Source of the DNA: Variovorax dokdonensis
GTDB lineage: Bacteria; Pseudomonadota; Gammaproteobacteria; Burkholderiales; Burkholderiaceae_C
Length of the DNA: 64,000 bases
NCBI RefSeq assembly: GCF_030316895.1
Contig: NZ_JASZYV010000001.1
Location: 372,001-436,000 of the forward strand
Direction: 5' to 3'
This document shows, one piece after another, positions 37,315 to 46,533 of the stretch (positions are counted from its first letter, which is position 1; each line of letters begins with the position of its first letter). The translations under genes and the position numbers were made by a program. A model generated the notes under the pieces. The model did not search any database. It was not told the origin of the DNA and worked only from the letters and a program-made list of their open reading frames with translations.

Positions 37315-39188
37315 ACGGCCGCGTCCCAAGGCGCCGACAGGCGCACTGCCGCGTTGATGATGCCGACCATCGAATACGTCTGCGGAAAGTTGCCCCACAT
37401 CTCTCCGGTGACCGGATGCGTGTCCTCGGACAGCAGGCCCAGCGGATTGCGGGCGGCCAGCATGGTCTCGAAGATCTCGCGCGCTTCCTGCTTGCGCCCG
37501 ATCTTGGCCAGCGCGTCGATGCGCCAGAAGGTGCAGATGTTGAAGGCGGTCTCGGGCTTGCCGAAATCATCGGCGGCTTCGTAGCGGCGCATGTACGGGC
37601 CGTCGCACAGCGTCTTTTCCATGGCGTCGACGGTGGAGACGAAGCGCGGGTCGCGCGCGTCGATCAGGCCCACCTCCACCATCAGCAGGACGCTGGCGTC
37701 GAGCTCGTTGCCGCCGAAGCTTTCCGCGAAGGCCTGTCGCTCTTCGCTCCACGACTTGGTCAGGATCTCTTCGCGCATGCGGTCGGCATGGCCGCGCCAA
37801 TAGTCTGCGCGGTCGGGCAATTCGAGCGCCACGGCAATCTTGGCCAGCCGATCGCAGGCCGCCCAGCTCATGAGCGCGGAGCTGGTGTGCACCCGTGCCC
37901 GGGTTCGCAGCTCCCACATGCCCGCGTCGGGCGTCCCGTAGACACGGATGGCCTGCTCGCCTACCGCTTCGAGGTGGATGAAGTCGGCGCGGGTTCCAGG
38001 TCGCAGCAGCCGGTGGTCGTGGAATGCCTGCGCGGCGCCCAGCACGATGTTGCCGTACACGTCGTGCTGGAAGTGTTCCTGCGCCTGGTTGCCCACGCGC
38101 ACCGGGCCCATGCCGCGGTAGCCAGGCAGGCCATCGACAAAGGACTCGGGCAGTTGACGCTCCAGGCCGATGCCGTAGAGCGGCTGGATATGCTCGCCAT
38201 GCGAGCCGACCACCACGTTGGTCAGCCAGCGCAGGTAGTCCTCCATGGTCCCCACTTCGCTCAGCGAATTGAGCGCACGCACCACGAAGAATGCGTCGCG
38301 CAGCCAGCAGTAGCGGTAGTCCCAGTTGCGCTGGCTGCCCGGCGCCTCGGGGATGCTGGTCGTCATGGCCGCCACGATGGCGCCGGTGTCTTCGTACAGC
38401 GAGAGCTTGAGCGTGATGGCGGCGCGGATCACGGCTTCCTGCCACTCGTACGGAATGTGCAGCCGCTTGCTCCAGGTGCGCCAGTAGGCGATGGTCTCCT
38501 GCTCGAAGTGCCGGGCCGTGTCGGCAATGCCGTCGGTCAGCGTTTCGTCGGCGCCGAGCAGGAAGTTGTATTCGCGCGCCACCACGAAGGCCTCGCGAGA
38601 AAGGATGTGGGCCACCGGCGCATCGGTGTTCAAGCGCAGCGTGAACTCGGGTCCGACGTATCGGATGTGGTTGCTGCCGCGCGTGAGCGTGGGCGCCAGT
38701 GCGCCCCACTGGAATCGCGGCCGCAGGCAGACCCGGATCCGCGGCGCGCCGGCGATGGGCCTGACGCGGCGCACCAGCGTCAGCGGCCGGAAGTAGCGCG
38801 AACGGGCGAAGAAGCGCGGCGCGAAGTCGGTCACTTCGATGGCCTGGCCGGCGGAGTCGTAGAGCCGCGTGCGGAGCACGGCCGTGTTGTGCTCGTAGTG
38901 CTGCTCGGAGCGCACGCAATCTTCCAGCTCGATGGCCCAGTCGCTGGCGTCGGGGCCGGGATCGAGCAGCGCGTTGAACACCGGATCGCCGTCGAAGCGT
39001 GGGAGGCAGCACCAGACGACGCGCGCCCGCGCATCGACCACGGCGCTGAATGCGCAGTTGCCGATCACGCCGACGGCAAGAGAGGGTTCGGCGCTGGGAG
39101 GAAAGTGATTGCGTTGGGTCGATGGGCCGGCGGCGTCCTGCGCAGGGCCTGGGGGCGCGGCTGAAAGTGCCGCGGCTCGATCGTTCAT
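37311..39188 (-). CDS. Glycoside hydrolase family 15 protein (glucoamylase/trehalase-like)
   Basis: GH15 protein of 625 residues. It has an N-terminal beta-sandwich region (IGNCAFSAVVDARARVVWCC) and an (alpha/alpha)6 barrel with WDYRYCWLRDAFF near 320 and the acidic end of the active site near RTRARVHTSSALMSWAACDRLAK. GH15 members cleave terminal alpha-glucosides, and several bacterial ones next to ots genes are trehalases. Here it lies between otsB (14 bases) and otsA (overlap). AAGGAGG lies about nine bases before the ATG at 39188. Whether it hydrolyses trehalose or another alpha-glucoside cannot be settled from sequence. Confidence 0.92.
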   Translation of the reverse strand: MNDRAAALSAAPPGPAQDAAGPSTQRNHFPPSAEPSLAVGVIGNCAFSAVVDARARVVWCCLPRFDGDPVFNALLDPGPDASDWAIELEDCVRSEQHYEHNTAVLRTRLYDSAGQAIEVTDFAPRFFARSRYFRPLTLVRRVRPIAGAPRIRVCLRPRFQWGALAPTLTRGSNHIRYVGPEFTLRLNTDAPVAHILSREAFVVAREYNFLLGADETLTDGIADTARHFEQETIAYWRTWSKRLHIPYEWQEAVIRAAITLKLSLYEDTGAIVAAMTTSIPEAPGSQRNWDYRYCWLRDAFFVVRALNSLSEVGTMEDYLRWLTNVVVGSHGEHIQPLYGIGLERQLPESFVDGLPGYRGMGPVRVGNQAQEHFQHDVYGNIVLGAAQAFHDHRLLRPGTRADFIHLEAVGEQAIRVYGTPDAGMWELRTRARVHTSSALMSWAACDRLAKIAVALELPDRADYWRGHADRMREEILTKSWSEERQAFAESFGGNELDASVLLMVEVGLIDARDPRFVSTVDAMEKTLCDGPYMRRYEAADDFGKPETAFNICTFWRIDALAKIGRKQEAREIFETMLAARNPLGLLSEDTHPVTGEMWGNFPQTYSMVGIINAAVRLSAPWDAAV

Positions 39189-39202
39189 CTGCGATTCCCT
39201 CC

Positions 39203-39976
39203 TTATTGTTGGTTGCCCTGGCCCTGCTGGCTCGCGGGCAGCACCGAGGCCAGCCATTCGAAGACGGCCTTGGGCGATTCCAGGTGGTGCCTGGCGAGCG
39301 TCTCGCCGCTGCCCACCTTGATGGCCACGCCGCCCATGGGTTGCACGGCGGCAAAACCGGTCTCGTCGGTCGTGTCGTCGCCCGCGAAGAACGGCGTGCG
39401 GCCGGCAAACGGCGCTTCCTGCATGAAGGCGGCAATGGCCACGCCCTTGTTCACGCCTGCGGGCTTGACCTCGAACACCGACTTGCCGTGCAGCAGTTCG
39501 AGCCCTGGCCAGGGCGAGACGAGATCGGCCAGAACCCGATGGCACAGCGATTCGAGCTGGGGCGCGCGCCGATAGTGCAGTGCGACGGCGGCGTGCTTGC
39601 GCTCGACCAGAAGGTCCGGATATTCGCCAGCCAGCCGGTTGGCCACGTCGAGCACCAGCGTCAGGTCAGGGGGCGGTTGCTCGCGCATCTTGCCTTGGGC
39701 GTCGCGCCGCTGCACGCCGTGTTCGCCGCCGGACGGAAGCCGAAGCGGCGCGAGAAAACGGTCGAGCATGTCGATCTGGCGACCCGAAACGATCGCGACC
39801 GCACCACCGAGCCAATCGTGCAGGTCGGTCAGCAGCCCGACCAGGCCGGACGGCACTTCGATGGCCTCCGGCGTTTCGGCCAGCGCGACCAGCGTGCCGT
39901 CGAAGTCGAGAAACAGCGCCGAGTCGGCGGTCAGCGGTGGCGGTGCTTTTGGGGTGGAAGTCGGCATGGGCGTCAC
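39203..39976 (-). CDS. otsB: Trehalose-6-phosphate phosphatase OtsB
   Basis: HAD-superfamily phosphatase of 257 residues that completes trehalose synthesis. It has the nucleophile motif FLDFDGTLV near residue 24, SGRQID near 65, KPAGVNKG near 170, and the metal-binding FAGDDTTDE near 198. The outer start is GTG at 39976; an ATG at 39967 is equally plausible. It is first in the trehalose block, with only 83 bases after the cca stop, so it may share the upstream transcript. Confidence 0.94.
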   Translation of the reverse strand: MTPMPTSTPKAPPPLTADSALFLDFDGTLVALAETPEAIEVPSGLVGLLTDLHDWLGGAVAIVSGRQIDMLDRFLAPLRLPSGGEHGVQRRDAQGKMREQPPPDLTLVLDVANRLAGEYPDLLVERKHAAVALHYRRAPQLESLCHRVLADLVSPWPGLELLHGKSVFEVKPAGVNKGVAIAAFMQEAPFAGRTPFFAGDDTTDETGFAAVQPMGGVAIKVGSGETLARHHLESPKAVFEWLASVLPASQQGQGNQQ

Positions 39977-40059
39977 GGGTAAACCTTAGCAGACTCCCTC
40001 GTAACAACACGTCAGCCGATGACTGACGTTGCGCTCGTTACGGCCGTGGTCCGGGACGG

Positions 40060-41346
40060 CTATCGACCGGAGGCTGCGCCGTCGCCTTCGTCCAGCGCAT
40101 GCGCAACCGCCGCAGTGCGGGCATCGCGAATGGCGGCGCCGATGGCGGGCCCGGTGGCGCCACGCTGCTGTGCGGCCAACGCCAGCGGTTCGGTCTGCAC
40201 CGCCAGCGCGGCTTGCAGGGCTCGCCACAGCCGTTCGCGCGGCGGGTAGGGGCGGGATTCAAAGCCCAGGCGCCCCCGCGCATCGCATTCGCAGGCGAGC
40301 AGGACGTCGTCGAATCGATCGGGCTTTCGGATCGCGTCGCAGCGCTCCAGCAGGCGAACCACTGCGGCGGCATTGAGCTCGGCGCTGCGGTGGATGTTGC
40401 CGTGCTCGCGCGCGACGACCTCGGCCAGTTCGCGCGATTCGACTGGCACGCGCCAGCGATCGCAGACGCCACGCAACAGCTTGGCGCTGCGCTGCTCGTG
40501 CCCGATGTGTCGCGGCAGCACGTCGGCGGGGGTCGTGCCCTTGCCCAGGTCGTGCATGAGGCAGGCGAATCGCACCTGCAAGGGCGCCTGCAGGCGGGCC
40601 GCCATGTCCAGCACCATCATCAAGTGCACGCCGGTGTCGACCTCGGGATGGTGCGCCTCGGGCTGCGGCACGCCCCAGAGGCGGTCGACTTCGGGCAGCA
40701 ACTTCTTGAGCGCGCCGCATTGGCGCAGCACCTCGAACATGCGAGACGGCCGGTCGGTCATGAGGCCGCGCGCCAGTTCCTGCCAGACGCGTTCGGGCAC
40801 CAGAGCGTCGACTTCGCCGACATCGACCATCTCGCGCATCAAAGCCATGGTTTCGGGCGCGACGGCGAAATCGTCGAAGCGAGCGGCGAAGCGGGCCAGC
40901 CGCAGGATGCGCACCGGGTCTTCGCGAAAGGCTTCGGTCACGTGCCGCAGCACGTGCGCGCTCAGGTCGGCGCGGCCGTTGTAGGGGTCGACGAGCCGCG
41001 CTTCGTCGAGGGGTGTTGCATCGTCCTGAGGCACTGCATCGGCAGGCATGGCGATGGCGTTGATGGTCAGGTCGCGCCGAGACAGGTCTTGCTCCAGCGT
41101 CACTTCAGGATCGGCATGGATCACGAAACCGCGGTAGCCCGGGGCGCTCTTGCGCTCCGTGCGGGCCAACGCGTATTCCTCCCGCGTTTCGGGATGGAGG
41201 AAAACGGGAAAGTCACGCCCCACGGGCAGGTAGCCCTGCGCCGCCATCGCCTCGGGCGTGGCGCCGACGACCACCCAATCGCGATCGGAGCCGGCCAGCC
41301 CGAGCAGGCGGTCGCGCACTGCGCCGCCAACCAGGAAAGTTTGCAT
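40060..41346 (-). CDS. cca: CCA-adding tRNA nucleotidyltransferase with HD domain
   Basis: Adds or repairs the CCA end of tRNAs. It has 428 residues. The nucleotidyltransferase head has GGAVRDRLLG at 7-16 and SDRDWVVVG; RRDLTINAIA near 88 and REDPVRILRLARFAARF near 140 follow. The HD domain has FACLMHDLGKGTT near 258, typical of the multifunctional proteobacterial form with phosphohydrolase activity. It is flanked by GST upstream and otsB downstream on the same strand. Confidence 0.95.
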   Translation of the reverse strand: MQTFLVGGAVRDRLLGLAGSDRDWVVVGATPEAMAAQGYLPVGRDFPVFLHPETREEYALARTERKSAPGYRGFVIHADPEVTLEQDLSRRDLTINAIAMPADAVPQDDATPLDEARLVDPYNGRADLSAHVLRHVTEAFREDPVRILRLARFAARFDDFAVAPETMALMREMVDVGEVDALVPERVWQELARGLMTDRPSRMFEVLRQCGALKKLLPEVDRLWGVPQPEAHHPEVDTGVHLMMVLDMAARLQAPLQVRFACLMHDLGKGTTPADVLPRHIGHEQRSAKLLRGVCDRWRVPVESRELAEVVAREHGNIHRSAELNAAAVVRLLERCDAIRKPDRFDDVLLACECDARGRLGFESRPYPPRERLWRALQAALAVQTEPLALAAQQRGATGPAIGAAIRDARTAAVAHALDEGDGAASGR

Positions 41347-41377
41347 GGGGCGAGTTTAGGCGTGCGCCCCCGCCGCC

Positions 41378-42073
41378 TCAGCGCGACATGCGATAGGGCT
41401 CGTCGAATGCCACGAACTGCTTTTCGGCCATGGCGCCATCGATCCAGGCCTTGACGCCGGGCAAGGCTTGCACGCGCTCCAGGTAGGCCTGGATGTCGGC
41501 GGAGACGGGCAGGGCATAGCGCGCCAGCCGCATCACGACCGGCGCGAAGTAGGCATCCGCGATGCTGAAGCGGCCAAACAGCATGCCGTCCGCGTGGCTG
41601 GCCGCATGCTTGGCCAGCAGTTCGGACCACATCGCGACGATGCGATCGACGTCGGAGCGCACTTCCGCCTGGTCGCGCCAGATGATGGCGCCCTGGGTGG
41701 CGAGGTCGGCCTCGATGTTCATCGCGCAGTGGTTGCGCAGGGCCCGAAAGCCCCCATGCATCTCCGCGCAGACGCTGCGCGCCACGGCGCGCATCGCGGT
41801 ATCGGCGGGCCACAGTTGCAGGTCCGGAAAGCGCTCGGCCAGGTATTCGGCGATGGACAGCGAATCCCAGACGTGCAGGTCGCCGTCGACCAGCAGCGGC
41901 ACCAGCGCCGTCGGCGAAAGGGTGGCCATCTTCGACTTGAATGCCGAGCCCTGGGTGAAGGCGTCGAAGGGCACCCAGATCTCTTCGTGCTCGATGCCCG
42001 CCTGGGTCATCAGGACGCCGACCCGCATGGACCAGGAGGAGTAGTTCTTGTTGCCGATGTAGAGCTTGAGCAT
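41378..42073 (-). CDS. Glutathione S-transferase family protein
   Basis: GST of 231 residues. The thioredoxin-like N-terminal half has LYIGNKNYSSWSMR near the active site, with serine residues at the catalytic position, then ALVPLLVDGDLHVWDSLSIAEYLAE (cis-Pro and the gamma-glutamyl-binding DS pair). The all-helical C-terminal half has FSIADAYFAPVVMRL. It resembles zeta/theta-like bacterial GSTs; the substrate is unknown. It starts 101 bases after the mgtC stop. Confidence 0.9.
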   Translation of the reverse strand: MLKLYIGNKNYSSWSMRVGVLMTQAGIEHEEIWVPFDAFTQGSAFKSKMATLSPTALVPLLVDGDLHVWDSLSIAEYLAERFPDLQLWPADTAMRAVARSVCAEMHGGFRALRNHCAMNIEADLATQGAIIWRDQAEVRSDVDRIVAMWSELLAKHAASHADGMLFGRFSIADAYFAPVVMRLARYALPVSADIQAYLERVQALPGVKAWIDGAMAEKQFVAFDEPYRMSR

Positions 42074-42174
42074 GGCGCCTCTTTTCGATGGAAGGGGTAA
42101 GCGGACGATGCTAGCGGCTGGCGCCCGGGCGAGCGATGCTCGATGGCGGTTTCATTGATGCGCAAGGCGCATCG

Positions 42175-42729
42175 TCATCCTCGGTCGTCCGGGCTGGCTT
42201 TGTCGGCCTTGTCGGCTTCGGCGTCCTTGCCGCCGCCGAGCACGCCGCTGATGCTCTTGGAGAAATGCGGCACCAGAGCCAGGACCACCAATCCCAGCAC
42301 GGTGGCGATGATGGCGGTCACTTCGCGGCCCAGGCCGCAGGCCATGCCGATGGCCGCCGTCATCCACATGCCGGCGGCCGTGGTCAGGCCGTGCACCTGC
42401 GCGTCGCTGCCATTGTTCTTGAGGATGGCGCCGGCGCAAAGAAAGCCCACGCCCGCCACCAGCCCCTGCACCACGCGGCTCATGTCGGCCACGGAAATGC
42501 CCGATGTCTGTGCCGCGAGCACGAACATGGCCGAGCCCATCGATACCAGCATGTGGGTGCGCGCGCCGGCCGCCTTGCCCTGGGATTCGCGCTCGAACCC
42601 CAGCGCGAATCCGAGCGCCCCGGCCAACATCAGGCGCACCGCGACGCGGGTGAAATGCTCGACGTCGTCGACGTCGGAGAACTCGGCGGCCAGTGTGGCC
42701 GTGAAGGTGGCCCAGGCGCCTTCGCTCAT
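42175..42729 (-). CDS. MgtC/SapB family membrane protein
   Basis: Integral membrane protein of 184 residues with about five predicted helices. The MgtC signature region is ALGFALGFERESQGKAAGARTHMLVSMGSAMF, with the Arg-Thr-His segment near residue 58; KNNGSDAQVHGLTTAAGMWMTAAIGMACG is also typical. The C-terminal tail is charged and cytoplasmic. MgtC proteins are linked to growth at low magnesium and to acid stress. It starts 43 bases after the lytic transglycosylase stop. Confidence 0.92.
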   Translation of the reverse strand: MSEGAWATFTATLAAEFSDVDDVEHFTRVAVRLMLAGALGFALGFERESQGKAAGARTHMLVSMGSAMFVLAAQTSGISVADMSRVVQGLVAGVGFLCAGAILKNNGSDAQVHGLTTAAGMWMTAAIGMACGLGREVTAIIATVLGLVVLALVPHFSKSISGVLGGGKDAEADKADKASPDDRG

Positions 42730-42772
42730 GCGATGCCGGCCGGCGTCGGAAGGTGCGATGGGCGCGGCAGGC

Positions 42773-44773
42773 TCAAGGCAGATCCTTGTTGGTTTCGGGT
42801 TCGCTGGCGGCGCGTGGTCCCACGGTGCCCAGGCGCTCCTTGATCGACTGCGGCTTGCCGCTGATGACGGCCGCGTACATGGTCGCGTTGGCCAGCACCT
42901 TCTTGACGTAGTCGCGCGTTTCGCTGAAAGGCACGTTCTCTGCCCAGATGGCTCCCTCCATGACGGGGCCGTTGCGCCAGGAACGCGGGCGCCCAGGGCC
43001 GGCGTTGTAGGCGGCAGCGGCCAGCGGCATGGAGTCGTCGAAGTCGTCCAGCGCCAGCTTGAGGTAGTTGGTGCCGATGACGATGTTGGTGTCGCGGTCG
43101 TAGATCTGGTCGGGCGTGAATCCGGCCAGCCCGATCTTGCGGGCGGTCCAGCGCGCGGTGGCCGGCATCACCTGCATCAGGCCCGAGGCGCCGACGCCGG
43201 AGCGTGCGCTCATGATGAAGCGGCTTTCCTGCCGGATCAGGCCGTAGACGTAGGCGGGGTCGAGCCCGATCTCGCGGCTCTTGCTGATGACCGCATCGTG
43301 GAAGGGCATCGGAAAGCGCTGCTCGACGTCGACCACGCCCTGGGTACGTTCGCTGGTGTTGATGCAGCGGTCCCACACCTGCTGCTGGCAGGCCAGGTCG
43401 GCGGCGGCCAGCAACTCGCGGTCGCTCATGCCGCCGGGGCGGTGCAGGGCGACGGCGTAGTTCCATTCGCGCACGCCTTCGGAGCGAAGGCCGATGCCGA
43501 TGGCCAGCAGGCCGCGCAGCAGGCCGGGGTCGCGCCGAGCGGCGTCGCGCTCCTGCTGCGTCAGGGGGGCTGGTCGCGTGGGCACCGCGCTGAGCTGGCC
43601 CAGTTCCTCGAGTGCCAGCATCTCGTAGAAGCCGCGGGTGCCGGCGATCGTGCGGTAGAGCTCGTTGGCCTCTTCCCGCCGGCTGTCGCCGCCGCGCTGC
43701 ATCAGCGCGCGCGCCTTCCAGTAGACCCAGATCGGTTCGCGCTGGGTTTCCGGGTCCATGGCGTCGATGGCCGGCTGCACTTCGCGCCACTGGCCCATGC
43801 GCAGCGCCGCGCGCACCTTCCAGCCCAGCATCTCGTCGGTCAGATCCTTGAGCTTGGTGACGTTGGCGAAGTAACCGGCGGCCTGCGGCGACAGCTTGCC
43901 GGCCGCCTGCTGCCCGATCACGCCCCAGACCCAGTTGCGCTCCTCCGCGCTGAGCATCGGGCTCCACTTGCTGTCCAACTGCTGCGCCGCGACGTCCGGG
44001 TCGGACTTGGCGATCTTGATCAGCGCCAGCACGACCATTTCCTTGCGCGAGCGGGCCGCGACGACCGCCTTGCTTGACAGGAACTTGGCGGGGCTTGCAT
44101 TGAGCTGGTCGAACATCGGGAGCACGTCGGGCTCGACCAGGTTGATGGCATTGCGCGCGGCACGCGGGCGGTTGGCCTCCATGGCCAGGCGGGCCTTGAT
44201 CCACGCGTCGTTGGGCGACATGCGCTTGTTGGCCAGCAGCAGTTCGGCGGCGGTAAGGCAGCCGTCGTCGGAATCGCGCTGCGCCATCCAGTCGGCGCGC
44301 ACTTCGGCAGCCTGCTCGCGGGTGATCGGCTGGCCCTTCATGGCGCCGGCGACGGTGGCGTAGCAGCGCACCTCGCGGTCGTCGCGCATGCGGAAGGCGG
44401 GGTAGGCAGCGAGGAAGCCGTCCCAGTCGCGCATCTTGCCCAGCACCAGCAGCCAGTCGTTGCGCAGGCGGTCTTCCTGGTAGCTGCCGGCATAGCGGGC
44501 GAGGAAGTCCTGCACCTCGAGCGGGCTGGCCTCCTGCAAGCGAGCCTTGAGCTCCCAATAGGCGCCCCAGGCTTCGAGCGGATGGCCCTGCACCTGCGGC
44601 AGCATGGCCGTCAGGCGCGTCTTGTCGCCCCGCTGGAAAGCCTGCTTCATGTCGAGCAGTACCTCGTCCGCTGACGAACTCTGGGCCTGCGCCCCCGTGC
44701 ACATGAATGCGCCCCAGATCACCGACGCCAACAGCCGGGTCCGCCCTGATGCCAAAATGCCTTGCAATCGCAT
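42773..44773 (-). CDS. slt: Soluble lytic murein transglycosylase
   Basis: Periplasmic enzyme of about 666 residues that cleaves peptidoglycan with formation of 1,6-anhydro-MurNAc. It has a signal peptide (LASVIWGAFMCTGAQAQ), a long superhelical alpha-solenoid (residues about 40-470) and a C-terminal SLT domain. The catalytic glutamate is in YGLIRQESRF near 515, followed by GASGLMQVMPATA and the late YNAGPGRPRSW segment. Candidate starts are 44773 and 44782; the latter leaves one base before the divergent cyclo-ligase start. Confidence 0.93.
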   Translation of the reverse strand: MRLQGILASGRTRLLASVIWGAFMCTGAQAQSSSADEVLLDMKQAFQRGDKTRLTAMLPQVQGHPLEAWGAYWELKARLQEASPLEVQDFLARYAGSYQEDRLRNDWLLVLGKMRDWDGFLAAYPAFRMRDDREVRCYATVAGAMKGQPITREQAAEVRADWMAQRDSDDGCLTAAELLLANKRMSPNDAWIKARLAMEANRPRAARNAINLVEPDVLPMFDQLNASPAKFLSSKAVVAARSRKEMVVLALIKIAKSDPDVAAQQLDSKWSPMLSAEERNWVWGVIGQQAAGKLSPQAAGYFANVTKLKDLTDEMLGWKVRAALRMGQWREVQPAIDAMDPETQREPIWVYWKARALMQRGGDSRREEANELYRTIAGTRGFYEMLALEELGQLSAVPTRPAPLTQQERDAARRDPGLLRGLLAIGIGLRSEGVREWNYAVALHRPGGMSDRELLAAADLACQQQVWDRCINTSERTQGVVDVEQRFPMPFHDAVISKSREIGLDPAYVYGLIRQESRFIMSARSGVGASGLMQVMPATARWTARKIGLAGFTPDQIYDRDTNIVIGTNYLKLALDDFDDSMPLAAAAYNAGPGRPRSWRNGPVMEGAIWAENVPFSETRDYVKKVLANATMYAAVISGKPQSIKERLGTVGPRAASEPETNKDLP

Positions 44774-44783
44774 CCGGGGCATT

Positions 44784-45401
44784 ATGGACAAGTCACAGGG
44801 CATTGAGCCATCGAGCACGACCACGTTTCTCAGGAATCAGCTGCGGGCAGCGTTGATCGAGCAGCGCCTGAACATGACCGATCGGCTGGCCCGGTCCGAC
44901 CTGCTGCAGCGCGTGATGCGCATCTGGCTGGTCGGGCGGCCCGATGCCGTCATCGGCGCCTACTGGCCGATCAAGGGCGAGTTCGACCCGCTGCCCGCGC
45001 TGCACCGCTGGAAGGAAGACGGCGAACTCACCGGCGAGCCCACGCGGCGCCGAATCGGTCTGCCGGTGATCGACAAGGTGCACAAGACGCTGACCTTCCA
45101 TGCCTGGTATCCGGGCTGTCCGATGGAAGAAGACGCCTTCGGCATCCCCAAGCCCAAGGACACCGAACTGGTGGTGCCGACGCTGCTGTTCGTGCCCTGT
45201 GTGGGCTATGGGCCGGGTGGCTTTCGCCTGGGCTACGGCGGCGGCTTCTACGACCGCACGCTGGCGGCCCTGGAGCCACGCCCGGTGACGGTGGGGCTGG
45301 GCTTTGCGAACGGTCTGGTCGAGAGCCTGGAACCGCTGCCCCACGACGTGCCGCTGGACGCCATCCTCAACGACGAGGGCGTGGTCTGGCCGATCGGCTG
45401 A
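44784..45401 (+). CDS. 5-formyltetrahydrofolate cyclo-ligase
   Basis: ATP-dependent enzyme (YgfA/Fau/MTHFS) converting 5-formyl-THF to 5,10-methenyl-THF. It has 205 residues. Conserved parts are IGAYWPIKGEFDPLPAL near 45, and LLFVPCVGYGPGGFRLGYGGGFYDRTLA near 130-157 with the ATP-binding GYGGGFYD. It begins 1-10 bases from the start of the divergent slt gene, so its promoter must lie inside slt. No 6S RNA fold was evident nearby although fau often neighbours ssrS in gamma-proteobacteria. Confidence 0.92.
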   Translation: MDKSQGIEPSSTTTFLRNQLRAALIEQRLNMTDRLARSDLLQRVMRIWLVGRPDAVIGAYWPIKGEFDPLPALHRWKEDGELTGEPTRRRIGLPVIDKVHKTLTFHAWYPGCPMEEDAFGIPKPKDTELVVPTLLFVPCVGYGPGGFRLGYGGGFYDRTLAALEPRPVTVGLGFANGLVESLEPLPHDVPLDAILNDEGVVWPIG

Positions 45402-45419
45402 GCCGCTCGGCGTTTCTTC

Positions 45420-46403
45420 TCAGTCGATGTTGTCGTCGAAGTCCGGATCGGGACCTTCGCCGATGGTCTGGCGTGTGACGGCCGCTTGCGCCTGCAGCCA
45501 GGTCGCGAAGGCCTGAACCTCCGGGCGCAGCGTGCTGCGCGGCGCCAGGAGCAGCCAATAGGCCATGGGCGAATCCATGCGCAGGCTGGGCAGCACCTCC
45601 ACCAGGTCTCCGTTGGCCAGGCTTTCCGAGACGAGGCAACTGCGCGCGAGCACCACCCCCTGTCCGGTGAGCGCCGCCTGGACCATCTGGTAGGCGTAGT
45701 TGAAATAAAGCCAGCGGCGCGGCTGGGCCCGGGACAGTCCGTGCTGGTCGAACCAGCGCCGCCACGTCAGCCACTCCAGATGCGTGCGATGCGCGTCGCC
45801 GGCTTCGATCAGCGTGAAGTTGGCGATGTCGGCCGGCTTCGAGATGGAAGGGTTGCTCTTGAGCAGCCATGGGCTGGCGACCGGCGTGAGCGTCTCGCCG
45901 AACAGGCGTACGGCGCCGGCCGGCATGCTGGTGGGCGGGGCATAGCGCAGGGCCAGGTCGACGTCGGCCACGTCGAGGTCGACCGCGGAATCGCTGGCGT
46001 CGATGCGGATGTCGATTTCCGGGTTCTCGCGCTGGAAGGCCTCGAGCCTGGGAATGAGCCACATCGATGCGAAAGACGCAAAGGTGGTGACCGCCACGCT
46101 CTTGCGTCCGGCGTTCTGGCGGATCTGGCGAACGGCGCCATCGATGCGCGGAAGCGATTGCTGGACCGCGAGCAGCAGTTGCGCGCCGGCGCTGGTCAAC
46201 TCCACCGCCCGCGTGTGGCGAAGGAACAACGAAACGCCCACTTCGTCTTCGAGCGACTGGATCTGCCGGCTGACCGCCGACTGGGTGAGCGCCATTTCCT
46301 CGGAGGCGGCGCGGAAGTTCAGGTGCCGCGCCACCGCCTCGAAGGCGCGCAGGTAGCCGGCCGAGATCGGGCGCGAACGCAGGTGGGTCTGGGAGTGTTG
46401 CAC
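45420..46403 (-). CDS. LysR family transcriptional regulator (GcvA-like)
   Basis: Regulator of 327 residues with an N-terminal winged helix at about 17-75 (LRAFEAVARHLNFRAASEEM, then LTQSAVSRQIQSLE) and a periplasmic-binding-like effector domain. The glycine-cleavage-regulator subgroup is suggested by VSLFLRHTRAVELT; the effector is unknown. Translation starts at GTG 46403. It is divergent from the DUF2917 gene, and a dyad with TGATnCG arms lies eight bases before its start, the standard arrangement for a LysR protein controlling its divergent neighbour and itself. Confidence 0.9.
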   Translation of the reverse strand: MQHSQTHLRSRPISAGYLRAFEAVARHLNFRAASEEMALTQSAVSRQIQSLEDEVGVSLFLRHTRAVELTSAGAQLLLAVQQSLPRIDGAVRQIRQNAGRKSVAVTTFASFASMWLIPRLEAFQRENPEIDIRIDASDSAVDLDVADVDLALRYAPPTSMPAGAVRLFGETLTPVASPWLLKSNPSISKPADIANFTLIEAGDAHRTHLEWLTWRRWFDQHGLSRAQPRRWLYFNYAYQMVQAALTGQGVVLARSCLVSESLANGDLVEVLPSLRMDSPMAYWLLLAPRSTLRPEVQAFATWLQAQAAVTRQTIGEGPDPDFDDNID

Positions 46404-46410
46404 GGTCGAT

Positions 46411-46429
46411 TGATGCGATATGCGAATCA
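46411..46429. promoter_or_regulatory. Candidate LysR binding dyad between LysR and DUF2917 genes
   Basis: TGATGCGATATGCGAATCA has arms TGATnCG and CGnATCA that are exact inverted repeats around five bases. It lies 8 bases before the LysR GTG and about 105 bases before the DUF2917 ATG. Position and symmetry fit a LysR autoregulatory site; binding is inferred. Confidence 0.5.
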
Positions 46430-46533
46430 GTAGGCTAGCGCGTTTTCATTGGACCGAAAAGGTGGGCGCAAAGATCATTCATTCCCGGAAAGCGCAATTC
46501 CTGCGCCAACGAGGACACCGCCAGGAGCCCACC

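Noticed and set aside
37020..39164. Open frame of about 700 codons on the plus strand
   Set aside because: It is antisense to the GH15 and otsA genes, both with strong family motifs.
44774..44800. 6S RNA near the formyl-THF cyclo-ligase gene
   Set aside because: ssrS often precedes this gene in gamma-proteobacteria, but here the upstream sequence is the slt coding region and no long interrupted hairpin is seen.
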